The notes: generated by a model from the letters alone, not told the origin. DNA of 64,000 bases from an uncultured Luteitalea sp. (GCA_934541105.1 CAKTDA010000002.1:186001-250000), one strand, 5' to 3'; positions 32,326 through 41,324 are shown, counted from the first letter of the stretch. Program-made: numbers and translations.

Positions 32326-33630
32326 GTGCAGATCACGCAGGTCATCGGACGCGAGATTCTCGACTCGCGCGGCAATCCCACGGTCGAAGTCGACATCACT
32401 CTCGAGGGCGGGGCAACCGGCCGCGCCGCGGTGCCGTCTGGCGCCTCCACCGGCGAGCGCGAGGCGCTCGAACTGCGCGACGGCGACAAGTCGCGCTACC
32501 TCGGCAAGGGCGTCACGAAGGCAGTCGGCAACATCAACGGCGAGATTGCCGCGGCCATCGTCGGCAAGGAGTTCGACCAGGCGTCGCTCGACGACACGCT
32601 GATCGCACTCGACGGCACGGAGTTCAAGAGCCGCCTCGGCGCCAACGCCATCCTCGGCGTCTCGATGGCCGCCCTGCATGCCGGTGCGGCCGCCAGCCAG
32701 CAGCCGCTCTACGAGTACATTGGCGCCCTGCGGCATGCGCTTGCCGGCGGCGGCCAGGCCGACCTGCTGCCCGCGCCGATGATGAACATCCTCAACGGCG
32801 GCGCGCACGCCGACAGCAGCGTGGACTTCCAGGAGTTCATGGTGATGCCGCTCGGCGCACCGAGCTTCTCCGAAGGCCTGCGCTGGGGCACGGAGATCTT
32901 CCACACGCTGCGCGGCATCCTGAAGGGCCGCGGCCTGTCCACGGGCGTCGGCGACGAGGGCGGATTCGCGCCGAGCCTGAAGAGCAACCAGGAAGCCGTC
33001 GACGTCGTGCTCGAAGCCATCACGAAGGCCGGCCTGACGCCGGGCGAGCAGGTCTGGATCGCGCTCGACGTCGCCTCGAGCGAGCTCTGGAAGGGCAAGC
33101 AGTACGTCTTCACGAAGTCAGGCTCGCCCACGCGTTCGAGCGAGCAGATGGTCGAGCTGTTTGCCGACTGGGTCCGCCAGTACCCGATCTGCTCGATCGA
33201 GGACGGCATCGCCGAGAGCGACTGGGACGGCTGGAAGCTCCTCACGAAGGAGCTCGGTGACAAGGTGCAGCTCGTCGGCGACGACGTGTTCGTCACGAAC
33301 CCGAAGATCCTTGCCGAGGGCATCGAGCAGGGCGTCGGCAACTCGCTGCTCGTGAAGCTCAACCAGATCGGGTCGGTCACCGAGACGCTGCGCGCGATGA
33401 AGACCGCGTGGGACGCCGGCTACACGACGATTGCGTCGCACCGCTCGGGCGAGACCGAGGACAGCACCATCGCCGACCTTGCCGTGGGCACCCGCGCCGG
33501 CCAGATCAAGACCGGTTCGGCGAGCCGCAGCGACCGCACGGCGAAGTACAACCAGCTGCTGCGCATCGAGGCCGCCCTCGGCAGCCGCGCGCAGTACGCC
33601 GGCAAGGCCGCCATCAAGTCCCTGAAGTAG
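32326..33630 (+). CDS. eno: enolase
   Basis: A 434-residue enolase that converts 2-phosphoglycerate to phosphoenolpyruvate. Landmarks are REILDSRGNPTVEVDI at the N terminus, SGASTGEREALELRDGD, NGGAHADSSVDFQEFMV, GDEGGFAPSL, SIEDGIAESDWDGW and the late SHRSGETED loop with the catalytic lysine region before it (LLVKLNQIGS). The GTG start has AGGAG upstream at good spacing. gpmI starts six bases after the stop, so the two consecutive glycolytic steps are co-transcribed. Confidence 0.98.
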   Translation: MQITQVIGREILDSRGNPTVEVDITLEGGATGRAAVPSGASTGEREALELRDGDKSRYLGKGVTKAVGNINGEIAAAIVGKEFDQASLDDTLIALDGTEFKSRLGANAILGVSMAALHAGAAASQQPLYEYIGALRHALAGGGQADLLPAPMMNILNGGAHADSSVDFQEFMVMPLGAPSFSEGLRWGTEIFHTLRGILKGRGLSTGVGDEGGFAPSLKSNQEAVDVVLEAITKAGLTPGEQVWIALDVASSELWKGKQYVFTKSGSPTRSSEQMVELFADWVRQYPICSIEDGIAESDWDGWKLLTKELGDKVQLVGDDVFVTNPKILAEGIEQGVGNSLLVKLNQIGSVTETLRAMKTAWDAGYTTIASHRSGETEDSTIADLAVGTRAGQIKTGSASRSDRTAKYNQLLRIEAALGSRAQYAGKAAIKSLK

Positions 33631-33636
33631 GCGTCG

Positions 33637-35178
33637 ATGGCAAGCCAGCGCGCCCCCGTGGCGCTGATCATCCTCGACGGCTGGGGCCTGCGCGAGCAGG
33701 CCGACAACAACGCCGTCGCCATCGCCCGTCCGCCTGTCTTCAACAGGCTCTGGGCGACCTATCCCCACGCGACGCTCCAGGCATCGGGGGAGGCCGTCGG
33801 CCTCCCCGCCGGCCAGATGGGCAACTCCGAGGTGGGCCACACCAACCTCGGCGCCGGCCGCACGGTGTACCAGGACCTGACCCGCATCGACAAGGCGGTT
33901 GCCGACGGCACGTTCGCGCAAACGCCGGCCCTGCGCGCGGCCATCCAGGCCGCCATCGACAAGGGCACGGCGGTCCACTTCCTCGGCCTGCTCTCGGACG
34001 GCGGCGTCCACAGCCACCAGGCGCACCTGCACGCCCTGCTCAGGCTCGCGAAGGACATGGGCGCGCCGAAAGTGTTCGTGCACGTGATCACCGACGGCCG
34101 CGATACGTCGCCCAACGGCGGGCGCGGCTACGTCCGTGAGCTCGAGGCGGTGCTGCAGGAAACCGGCGGCCGCATTGCCAGTGTGTCGGGCCGCTACTAC
34201 GCGATGGACCGCGACAAGCGGTGGGAGCGCGTCCAGCTCGCGTACGACGCGATCGTGCGCGGCACGGCGCCGCCCGGGTCGTCGGCGTCGGCCGTGCTCG
34301 AGGAGTCGTACTCGCGCAACGTCACCGACGAGTTCATCCTGCCGGCGACGATCGTCGACGCGCAGGGCCAGCCGGTCGGGCCGATGGCCGACGGCGACTC
34401 GGTGGTGTTCTTCAACTTCCGCGCCGACCGCGCGCGCCAGATCATCCGCGCGCTGCTGTCGGACGGCTTCGATGGCTTTGCCACGGGCGATCGGCCCGCG
34501 GTGCAGCTCACGACGTTCACCGAATACGACGCGACCTACGACTTCCCGATCGCGTTCCCGCCGCAGGCCGCGACGCAGTACTTCGGCGAAGTGCTGCAGG
34601 CGCACGGGCTCACCAACATGCGCCTGGCCGAGACCGAGAAGTACCCGCACGTCACGTACTTCTTCAACGGCGGCGTCGAGGCGCCGTTCACCGGCGAGGA
34701 CCGCGTGCTGCTGCCCTCGCCGAAGGTCGCCACCTACGACCTGCAACCCCAGATGAGCGCGCCCGGTGTCGCCGACGCGTTCGTGGACAGCGTCAGCAAC
34801 CGCCGCCACGACGTGATCATCTGCAACTTCGCCAACCCCGACATGGTGGGCCACACGGGCGTGCTCGATGCCGCAGTTGCCGCCATCACCGCGGTCGACG
34901 CCTGCCTCGGCCGGTGCATCGACGCGCTGCTCGCTGCCGGCGGCACGGCCATCGTGACGGCCGACCACGGTAATGCCGAGCAGATGTGGGACTACGAGTT
35001 GAACGCCCCGCACACGGCGCACACGACCAACCTCGTGCCGGTGATTCTCGTCGGCCCCGACGTCGCCGGAATGACGCTGCACGACGGTGCCCTCACCGAC
35101 GTGGCACCCACGCTGCTGCAGTTGCTGGGGATTGCGCAACCCGCCGAGATGACGGGGCGGTCACTGATCGAAGCGTGA
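33637..35178 (+). CDS. gpmI: 2,3-bisphosphoglycerate-independent phosphoglycerate mutase
   Basis: A 513-residue, manganese-dependent mutase that interconverts 3- and 2-phosphoglycerate. It has the alkaline-phosphatase-type metal sites (ILDGWGLR and TADHGNAEQMWD) and the catalytic serine loop GQMGNSEVGHTNLGAGR. HVITDGRDTSPNGG and FNFRADRARQI line the active site. The length is normal. It follows eno by six bases. A strong hairpin at 35258 closes the unit. Confidence 0.97.
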   Translation: MASQRAPVALIILDGWGLREQADNNAVAIARPPVFNRLWATYPHATLQASGEAVGLPAGQMGNSEVGHTNLGAGRTVYQDLTRIDKAVADGTFAQTPALRAAIQAAIDKGTAVHFLGLLSDGGVHSHQAHLHALLRLAKDMGAPKVFVHVITDGRDTSPNGGRGYVRELEAVLQETGGRIASVSGRYYAMDRDKRWERVQLAYDAIVRGTAPPGSSASAVLEESYSRNVTDEFILPATIVDAQGQPVGPMADGDSVVFFNFRADRARQIIRALLSDGFDGFATGDRPAVQLTTFTEYDATYDFPIAFPPQAATQYFGEVLQAHGLTNMRLAETEKYPHVTYFFNGGVEAPFTGEDRVLLPSPKVATYDLQPQMSAPGVADAFVDSVSNRRHDVIICNFANPDMVGHTGVLDAAVAAITAVDACLGRCIDALLAAGGTAIVTADHGNAEQMWDYELNAPHTAHTTNLVPVILVGPDVAGMTLHDGALTDVAPTLLQLLGIAQPAEMTGRSLIEA

Positions 35179-35257
35179 AGACGAACGTCGAACGCCGAAC
35201 GACGAAGGCCGGATGACGAAGGGCGAGTCCGGGCGCAAGGCAAAGGCCGAAATTGCG
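35179..35257 (+). repeat. seven-base-periodic tract (GAACGTC/GAAGGCC type) after gpmI
   Basis: From about 35183 the text steps through GAACGTC, GAACGCC, GAACGAC, GAAGGCC, GGATGAC and GAAGGGC before the terminator hairpin. It closely resembles the tracts at 19121 (minus strand) and 59149. Confidence 0.6.
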
Positions 35258-35285
35258 AAGGGCCGCCGGGATTCCGGCGGCCCTT
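35258..35285. terminator. 12-bp hairpin between convergent genes
   Basis: AAGGGCCGCCGG pairs perfectly with CCGGCGGCCCTT around GATT. The A-A/T-T ends and the position between gpmI (plus) and the small minus-strand gene suggest a two-way terminator, though there is no long T-run. Confidence 0.7.
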
Positions 35286-35294
35286 CGTGTCTCC

Positions 35295-35591
35295 CTACAC
35301 TTCCTCGGTCGCGGCATCGGGGGCGATGCGCAGCGACTTCAGGAAGCGTCGATCGTTGTCGGTCATCGCCACGTGGCGCGCCGCGTGCGTTGGTCGTGCG
35401 AGGGCCGTCCGGTTCCGTGTCTTCCGGCCCGATCGGGCGGCGAAGCCGATTTCGGCATCGAGCGTCACCCGCAGGTCGTATCCGGCGTCGCGCGCGCGTG
35501 CGCGACATGCTTCCACACGTGGATCAGAGGCCACGGCGTCGGCCATGGCATCTGCCAGTTCCTTCGCCAGTCGACTCACGGTGTCGTCCAC
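35295..35591 (-). CDS. small conserved hypothetical protein
   Basis: A 98-residue protein with a GTG start preceded by AGGGAGA. The N-terminal half is a helix (MDDTVSRLAKELADAMADAV) and includes ACRARARDAGYDLRVTLDA. The C-terminal part is basic, then ends acidic with MTDNDRRFLKSLRIAPD. The even amphipathic pattern, ribosome binding site and terminator context argue for a real gene. No domain is known to me. The C-terminal NDRRFLKSLRI-like motif may be a short helical docking segment, but that is speculation. Confidence 0.68.
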   Translation of the reverse strand: MDDTVSRLAKELADAMADAVASDPRVEACRARARDAGYDLRVTLDAEIGFAARSGRKTRNRTALARPTHAARHVAMTDNDRRFLKSLRIAPDAATEEV

Positions 35592-35831
35592 ACTGTTCTC
35601 CCTTCCGGCACACAGGCTGGGCCCCTGGGTGCGGCCCGACGAGGCACACGCGATCTGCGGGGACGATCGGTGCGGTCGGGCGCCAGCTGCTGTTTGTCAC
35701 GAGGAGGCGTCTGGGGGTTGGTTAGACGGAAATCTCGGCCGATTGTATCGGCGCCGCGCACGCAAAGGCAAGGCGGGCGCCTGCCGACGCTCGCGAAGCG
35801 CGCGAAGGCGAGGTAGCATGCACCGAAGGCC

Positions 35832-36830
35832 ATGCCCCTCCTCTCGGTCCGTCACCTCTCCGCCGGTTTCCCACGCGGGGATCGGTGGGTGCCGGCGGTG
35901 CGGGACGTCAGCTTCGACATCGCACGTGGCGAGACGCTCGCCCTCGTCGGCGAGTCGGGCAGCGGCAAGTCGCTGACGGCGTTCTCGCTGCTGAGACTGC
36001 TGCCCCCTCCGGGCCGCATCCTCGGCGGCGACATCATCCTCGACGGCCGCAACCTGCTCACCCTGTCGGAACCCGAGATTGAGCAGGTCCGCGGCGCGAA
36101 GATCTCGCTGATCTTCCAGGAGCCGATGAGCGCGCTCAACCCGGTGCTCACAATCGGCAGCCAGCTCGTCGAGGCGATGACCGTCCACGGGCTCGGGGGC
36201 GCCAATCCGAAGGCCACGGCGCTCGAACTCCTGGCCACCGTCCGCATGGACGACCCGGCCCGCCGCTTCACCGAGTACCCGCACCAGTTGTCGGGCGGCC
36301 TGCGGCAGCGCGCGCTGATTGCGCTCGCGCTGAGCTGCCGGCCGGCGCTCCTCGTCGCCGACGAGCCGACGACCGCGCTCGACGTGACGATCCAGGCCGA
36401 GATCCTGAACCTCCTGCGGCAGTTGAAGCAGGAGTTCGGGCTGTCGCTGCTGCTCATCACGCACGACCTCGGCGTCGTCGCCCACACCGCCGACCGCGTG
36501 GCCGTGATGTACGCCGGACGCATCGTCGAACAGGCACCCGTGCGCGCGCTGTTCAAGTCGCCATCGCATCCGTACACGCAGGCCCTCCTGCGCGCGATGC
36601 CCGGCTCCATGCAGAGCGCCAGGCGACTCGAGCCGATCGAGGGTTCGGTGCCGGGCCTGCTCGACGAGTTCCCCGGCTGCGCGTTCGCGCCGCGCTGCCC
36701 CTGGCAGCACGCGGCCTGCATCGCGGACGTCCCGGACCTCTACCCGATTGACGCGACGCACAGCGCACGCTGCACCCTCGTGCGCGAGGCGCTCGAGTTC
36801 GGCGCCCGCCACCGCTCCTCGACCGACTGA
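35832..36830 (+). CDS. oligopeptide/dipeptide ABC transporter ATPase (DppD/OppD type)
   Basis: A 332-residue ATPase with Walker A GESGSGKS, signature LSGGLRQR, Walker B LLVADEPTTALDV and switch His in ITHDLG. The C-terminal oligopeptide-transporter extension contains the cysteine-rich GCAFAPRCPWQHAAC segment that binds an iron-sulfur cluster in the family. It would pair with the next gene to drive peptide uptake or export. No permease or binding protein is adjacent. TAGCAT lies 12 bases before the ATG, so the leader may be very short. The stop and the next start share one base (TGATG). Confidence 0.93.
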   Translation: MPLLSVRHLSAGFPRGDRWVPAVRDVSFDIARGETLALVGESGSGKSLTAFSLLRLLPPPGRILGGDIILDGRNLLTLSEPEIEQVRGAKISLIFQEPMSALNPVLTIGSQLVEAMTVHGLGGANPKATALELLATVRMDDPARRFTEYPHQLSGGLRQRALIALALSCRPALLVADEPTTALDVTIQAEILNLLRQLKQEFGLSLLLITHDLGVVAHTADRVAVMYAGRIVEQAPVRALFKSPSHPYTQALLRAMPGSMQSARRLEPIEGSVPGLLDEFPGCAFAPRCPWQHAACIADVPDLYPIDATHSARCTLVREALEFGARHRSSTD

Positions 36831-37705
36831 TGCCGCTGCTCGAGGTCGAACGGCTGGACAAGCGGTACGAGCAGCGGTCGCTGTTCCGGCCGGCACGCTC
36901 GACGCATGCGGTCCGCGACGTGAGCTTCACCATCGAGGCCGGCGAGACCTTCGGCCTCGTCGGCGAATCGGGCTCGGGCAAGACCACGACGGGTCGCTGC
37001 GTGCTGCGGCTCGTCGAACCCACGGCGGGTCGCGTGCGGTTCGGCGGCGAGGACGTGCTCGCGCTCGACGGCCCCCGTTTGCGACACCTGCGCCGGCGGA
37101 TGCAGATGGTCTTCCAGGATCCGTACGCGTCGCTCGACCCGCGCCACCGCGTGGGGGCGATCATCGAGGAGCCGCTCGACATCCATGCCGTCGGCACGCG
37201 CGCGTGGCGGCGTGCCCGCGCGCTCGAACTCCTCGACCTCGTGGGGCTCGATCGCGACGCGATCACGCGCTACCCGCACGAGTTCTCCGGTGGACAACGC
37301 CAGCGCATCGGCATCGCGCGCGCCCTCGCCCTCGAGCCGTCCTTCATCGTCGCCGACGAGCCGGTGTCGGCGCTCGACGTCTCGGTGCAGGCGCAGATCG
37401 TCAACCTGCTGGCGCGGTTGCAGCAGCAGCTCGGGCTCACCTACCTGTTCATCTCGCACGACCTCCGCCTCGTGCGGCACGTCTGCACGCGTGTCGCCGT
37501 CATGTATCGCGGCCGCATCGTGGAACTCGCGCCGGTCGACGCGCTCTTCGAGTCGCCCCGCCATCCCTACACGCAGGCGCTGCTCTCGGCCGTGCCCGTG
37601 CCCGATCCCGACGTGCCGCCGCAGCGGATCGCGTTCGACCCGTCCGGCGTCGACCTCGATCTCCCGCTGCGGGCGATCACACCGGGCCACGTCGCGCGGG
37701 TGTGA
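36830..37705 (+). CDS. oligopeptide/dipeptide ABC transporter ATPase (DppF/OppF type)
   Basis: A 291-residue partner ATPase: Walker A GESGSGKT, signature FSGGQRQR, Walker B FIVADEPVSALDV, switch His in SHDLRLVRH. It keeps the family's SPRHPYTQALLSAVPVPDPD segment but lacks the cysteine-rich end seen in its partner, and ends in a short tail. The start overlaps the stop of the first ATPase by one base. The pair therefore forms a heterodimer, with membrane partners encoded elsewhere. Confidence 0.93.
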   Translation: MPLLEVERLDKRYEQRSLFRPARSTHAVRDVSFTIEAGETFGLVGESGSGKTTTGRCVLRLVEPTAGRVRFGGEDVLALDGPRLRHLRRRMQMVFQDPYASLDPRHRVGAIIEEPLDIHAVGTRAWRRARALELLDLVGLDRDAITRYPHEFSGGQRQRIGIARALALEPSFIVADEPVSALDVSVQAQIVNLLARLQQQLGLTYLFISHDLRLVRHVCTRVAVMYRGRIVELAPVDALFESPRHPYTQALLSAVPVPDPDVPPQRIAFDPSGVDLDLPLRAITPGHVARV

Positions 37706-37751
37706 GGGTGGCCGCAGGTCACGAACACTGGTCGCCCCTTGCGGGCCAGCG

Positions 37752-37757
37752 TACAAT
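37752..37757 (+). promoter_or_regulatory. -10 box (TACAAT), leaderless type
   Basis: TACAAT lies six bases before the GTG at 37764, so transcription should begin at the start codon. No ribosome binding site is visible. Confidence 0.5.
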
Positions 37758-37763
37758 CGGCCC

Positions 37764-37961
37764 GTGCGCGAGACGATCCCGGTTGACACGACCGTCAGTG
37801 AAGAGCCCGTGGTGGACCCCGTCGTCGAGGTGTACAAGCAACATGTGGATCGGACGTTGATCCGCGAGCAGTTGCGGCGATCCATCGACGAGCGAATCGA
37901 CCGCATGACTGCCGCGCTCCGGCTGGCCGAGGAGCTGCGCGCCGCGGGCCGGCGCGGATGA
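37764..37961 (+). CDS. short helical protein upstream of a nucleotidyltransferase
   Basis: A 65-residue protein with a GTG start (VRETIPVDTTVSEEPVVDPV). The second half is one long charged helix (VDRTLIREQLRRSIDERIDR). Its stop is one base before the nucleotidyltransferase start, so the two are made together. The size, helical nature and order resemble an antitoxin or partner of minimal nucleotidyltransferase pairs. That is a structural guess; no known antitoxin motif is recognised. Confidence 0.7.
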   Translation: MRETIPVDTTVSEEPVVDPVVEVYKQHVDRTLIREQLRRSIDERIDRMTAALRLAEELRAAGRRG

Positions 37962-37962
37962 T

Positions 37963-38448
37963 GTGACCGACTTCCGCACGCTGCTGCAGCGATTGGTCGA
38001 CGCCGAGGTGCAGTTCGTCCTCGTCGGGGGATTCGCGGGCACCGTGCTCGGCTCTCCACGCATCACCATAGACGTGGACGTCGTCTACAGCCGCAAGAGA
38101 AGCAACCTCGAGCGCCTGGCTTCGGCGCTGGCGCCGCTCTCACCCTATCTCCGGGGCGCTCCTCCCGGGCTGCCGTTCGTCCTCGATCCCGATACGCTGG
38201 CCCGAGGTCTGAACTTCACGCTCACGACCACCGCCGGCGATATCGACCTGCTGGGCGAGATTGCCGGTGGGGGGAACTACGAGCAACTGGTCGCGCAGAC
38301 GAGGACGCTGCGCGTCTTCGATCGCGACGTGGACGTCGTCACGCTCGCGCAGTTGATCCACCTCAAACGCGCCGCCGGACGCCCCAAGGATCTCGAGGCC
38401 CTCGCGGAGCTCGAACTCCTGCAAAGCGAAGCGACGCCGGACCCGTAA
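37963..38448 (+). CDS. minimal nucleotidyltransferase (AbiEii/DUF6036-like)
   Basis: A 161-residue nucleotidyltransferase-fold protein with a GTG start. LVGGFAGTVLGSPRITIDVD holds the GG-x(n)-R-x-T-x-DxD motif, and DIDLLGEI gives the third acidic position. The end LIHLKRAAGRPKDLEALAEL is the typical KxxxGRPKDxxD-like helix of stand-alone toxins and their kin. It could modify RNA or a partner protein. The neighbouring 65-residue gene may be its partner. A toxin role is inferred, not shown. Confidence 0.85.
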   Translation: MTDFRTLLQRLVDAEVQFVLVGGFAGTVLGSPRITIDVDVVYSRKRSNLERLASALAPLSPYLRGAPPGLPFVLDPDTLARGLNFTLTTTAGDIDLLGEIAGGGNYEQLVAQTRTLRVFDRDVDVVTLAQLIHLKRAAGRPKDLEALAELELLQSEATPDP

Positions 38449-38472
38449 GCGCAGACGCCGCGGAGCGTGCGC

Positions 38473-38497
38473 TACACTTCGCCTCACTCGAAGGAGG
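38473..38497 (+). promoter_or_regulatory. -10 box and ribosome binding site before the GH172-type gene
   Basis: TACACT at 38473 and AAGGAGG at 38491-38497, eight bases before the ATG. One of the strongest ribosome binding sites in the window. Confidence 0.5.
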
Positions 38498-38505
38498 CGT
38501 GACGC

Positions 38506-39678
38506 ATGTTCCAGCGCAGGTTCGTACTCGCCGTGGCCACGTGTGCCGTGGCTGCATGGATAGGCCAGCTCGAGGCACAGCCGCAGCCATCGTCGGCGCG
38601 GCCGTTCAACGGCATCACGACGGGGGTCGGCGACCTGCACCGGTTGTCGAAGGCGAAGACCCGATCGATCAGCCCCGAGAACTTCACCGGCGAGAAGGGC
38701 AAGGGCGGGATGGCCACCGAGGGCACCGGCAAGAACGCCGCGCGCGACCTCGGGCAGGGCTGGAAGGTCTCGCCCTCGGTGCGCATCGAGCCGGGCCAGG
38801 TCTTCGAACTGGCGAGGATCGACGGTTCCGGCGTGATTCAGCACATCTGGATGACGCCAACCGGCAACTGGCGCTACTCCATCCTGCGCTTCTACTGGGA
38901 TGGCGAGACGACGCCGTCGATCGAAGTGCCCGTCGGTGACTTCTTCGCATCGGGCTGGGGCAAGTACGCCCAGATCAACTCGCTCGCCGTCGCCGTCAAT
39001 CCCGGCAGCGCGTTCAACAGCTACTGGACGATGCCGTTCCGCAAGTCGGCGCGCATCACGATGGAGAACATCGCGCCAGAGGCGATGACGCTCTACTACC
39101 AGGTCACCTACGCGCTGACCGAGGTCGAACCGGACGCCGCGTACCTGCACGCGCAGTTCCGACGCACGAACCCGGTGCCCTACAAGGAGGTCTACACGCT
39201 GCTCGATGGCGTGAAGGGGCACGGTCACTACGTCGGCACGCACATGTCGTGGGGCGTCAACAACAACGGCTGGTGGGGCGAGGGCGAGATCAAGTTCTTC
39301 ATGGACGGCGACGCCGACTTCGCGACGATCGTCGGGACGGGCACCGAGGACTACTTCTGCGGCTCGTACAACTTCGAGAACCGCGAGACGAAGCAGTACC
39401 AACCGTTCTCCACGCCATATTCGGGGATGCCGCTCGTCATCAAGCCGGACGGCGCGTACCAGTCGCAGCAGCGGTTCTCGCTGTATCGCTGGCACATCAC
39501 CGACCCGATCCGCTTCGAGCAGGACCTGAAGGTCACGATCCAGGCGCTCGGCTGGCGCAGCGGCGGCAGGTACCTGCCCCTGCAGGACGACGTGTCGTCG
39601 GTGGCGTTCTGGTACCAGACCGAGCCGCACGCGCCGTTCCCGACGCTGCCGTCGAAGGACCAGCTGGAGATCCAGTAG
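38506..39678 (+). CDS. DUF2961 / GH172-family glycoside hydrolase
   Basis: A 390-residue exported protein. The signal peptide (MFQRRFVLAVATCAVAAWIG, cut after LEAQ) leads to a DUF2961 double jelly roll. GVIQHIWMTPTGN and NNNGWWGEGEIKFFMDGD followed by GTGTEDYFCGSYNF are family landmarks, with conserved glutamates as likely catalytic residues. Characterised GH172 members act on fructofuranosides and arabinofuranosides. The promoter and ribosome binding site lie just upstream. A Tat-exported beta-helix protein gene follows 41 bases downstream, suggesting a pair acting on a plant or microbial polysaccharide. The substrate is not known. Confidence 0.9.
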   Translation: MFQRRFVLAVATCAVAAWIGQLEAQPQPSSARPFNGITTGVGDLHRLSKAKTRSISPENFTGEKGKGGMATEGTGKNAARDLGQGWKVSPSVRIEPGQVFELARIDGSGVIQHIWMTPTGNWRYSILRFYWDGETTPSIEVPVGDFFASGWGKYAQINSLAVAVNPGSAFNSYWTMPFRKSARITMENIAPEAMTLYYQVTYALTEVEPDAAYLHAQFRRTNPVPYKEVYTLLDGVKGHGHYVGTHMSWGVNNNGWWGEGEIKFFMDGDADFATIVGTGTEDYFCGSYNFENRETKQYQPFSTPYSGMPLVIKPDGAYQSQQRFSLYRWHITDPIRFEQDLKVTIQALGWRSGGRYLPLQDDVSSVAFWYQTEPHAPFPTLPSKDQLEIQ

Positions 39679-39719
39679 CAGACGCGTCAACGCACCGCAC
39701 ACGCCGGATGGAGCCGCCG

Positions 39720-41324
39720 ATGCCCGCACGTCCCCCGTCACGCCGTCGCGCGACCGCCGCGCGCGGCGCCAGTACGCCTGCGCCGGGACGGCGGGCGTTC
39801 ATTCTCGGGCTTGCCGCCGGGATGTCGGCGACGGTCGCGACGGCCGACCGTGCAGTCGCCGCCGACGACGATCCGGTGACCTACGAGGCCTTCGGCGCGA
39901 TCGGCGACGGCAAGGCCGACGACCTGCCTGCCATCGTCGCGGCGCACGCGTCGGCCAACACCCGCGGCCTGCGCGTGCGATCGCGGCCAGGGGCCACGTA
40001 CCACCTCGGGCGTCGAGCGCTCACGGCCGTCATCGCGACCGACACCGACTGGGGCACGTCGCGCTTCGTCATCGACGACACCGACGTCGAGGATCACCGG
40101 GGCTCGCTGTTTGCTGTCCGCTCGCTCCTCGAACCCGTTCCGCTGGCCATCACCCGCCTGACGCGCGATCAGCGCCGGCTCGACGTCACGCCGCCCCGCG
40201 ACTGCTGGGTGCGCGTGGAGAACGACCGCACGCGCGTCTACATCCGTCGCGGCCTCAACCAGAACGCCGGCACGCCGCAGCGCGACTGTTTCATCCTGCG
40301 GCGGAACGGCAGCATCGAGGGCGACATCGACGGCGTGTATCCGGCCGTCACGAAGGTCGAGGCAAGGCCGATCGACGAGCGCCCGCTGGTGGTGAAGGGT
40401 GGGACCTTCACGACCATTGCCAATCGCATGCGGCAGGCGACGGGTTACAACTACTGGGCGCGGAACATCACGATCTCCCGTTCGCGCACGCTCGTCGAGG
40501 GTCTCACGCATCACGTCACAGGCGAGGGAGAGTTCGGGCATCCCTACAGCGGGTTCCTGCACGTGACCCAGTGTGCCGACGTCACGCTGCGCGACTGCAT
40601 CGTGACCGGCCACAAGACCTATTCCACGATTGGCGCCGCCGGCCAGCCGGTGAGCATGGGCAGCTACGACCTGAACGCGAGTGACGTGGTGAACTTCACG
40701 CTGCACCGCTGCCGCATGGACGACATCTGCGACACGTCGCGCTGGGGCGTGATCGGCACCAACTTCTGCAAGAACATCCTGCTGGACGGCTGCACGCTCT
40801 CGCGCATGGACGCGCACCAGGGCGTGTCGGGCACGTACACGATTCGCGGCTGCACGTTGGGATACGCGGGACTCAACGCGATCGGCCGCGGTGTGCTCAC
40901 CATCGAGGATTCGACGATCAACGGGCGCGCGTTCCTCGCCCTGCGCGCCGACTACGGCAGCACGTGGGAAGGCACCGTCGCGATCCGGAACTGCACGTGG
41001 CGTCCGCGCTGCGGCGAACCCGTCCAACCCTACCTGCTCAGCGTGAACAACGACGGGCAGCACGATTTCGGCTACCCGTGCTTCATGCCTCGCGAGATCA
41101 CGATCGACGGCCTCGCGATCGACGACAGCAGCACGCCCGACGACTACAAGGGCCCATACCTGTTCACCGACCCTGATGGACCAGCGACCGGCGGCACCCG
41201 GCCGTTCCCCTACAGGCCGACGGAGCTGGTGACAATCCGCAACGTGACCACGGCAAGCGGCCGTCCACTACGCACGTCACCTGACGCCGACCTCTCGGCG
41301 CGTGTGCGTGTCGTCACGTCGTAG
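39720..41324 (+). CDS. Tat-exported right-handed beta-helix protein
   Basis: A 534-residue protein. The ATG at 39720 has GGAG six bases upstream; the ATG at 39708 is the alternative. A long N-terminal region with RRAFILGLAAGMSATVA is a twin-arginine signal. EAFGAIGDGKADDLPAI is the start motif of pectate-lyase-fold proteins, followed by many short strand repeats with conserved turns (VTLRDCIVTGHKTYS, ILLDGCTLSRMD, LTIEDSTINGRAF). It could be a polysaccharide lyase or a non-catalytic binder. Co-location with the GH172-type enzyme favours a glycan role. Confidence 0.85.
   Translation: MPARPPSRRRATAARGASTPAPGRRAFILGLAAGMSATVATADRAVAADDDPVTYEAFGAIGDGKADDLPAIVAAHASANTRGLRVRSRPGATYHLGRRALTAVIATDTDWGTSRFVIDDTDVEDHRGSLFAVRSLLEPVPLAITRLTRDQRRLDVTPPRDCWVRVENDRTRVYIRRGLNQNAGTPQRDCFILRRNGSIEGDIDGVYPAVTKVEARPIDERPLVVKGGTFTTIANRMRQATGYNYWARNITISRSRTLVEGLTHHVTGEGEFGHPYSGFLHVTQCADVTLRDCIVTGHKTYSTIGAAGQPVSMGSYDLNASDVVNFTLHRCRMDDICDTSRWGVIGTNFCKNILLDGCTLSRMDAHQGVSGTYTIRGCTLGYAGLNAIGRGVLTIEDSTINGRAFLALRADYGSTWEGTVAIRNCTWRPRCGEPVQPYLLSVNNDGQHDFGYPCFMPREITIDGLAIDDSSTPDDYKGPYLFTDPDGPATGGTRPFPYRPTELVTIRNVTTASGRPLRTSPDADLSARVRVVTS

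Noticed and set aside
35592..35831. Possible small RNA in the 240-base gap before the ABC ATPases
   Set aside because: A GCCGAT-TGT-ATCGGC hairpin is present, but there is no clear promoter-terminator pair or known RNA signature.
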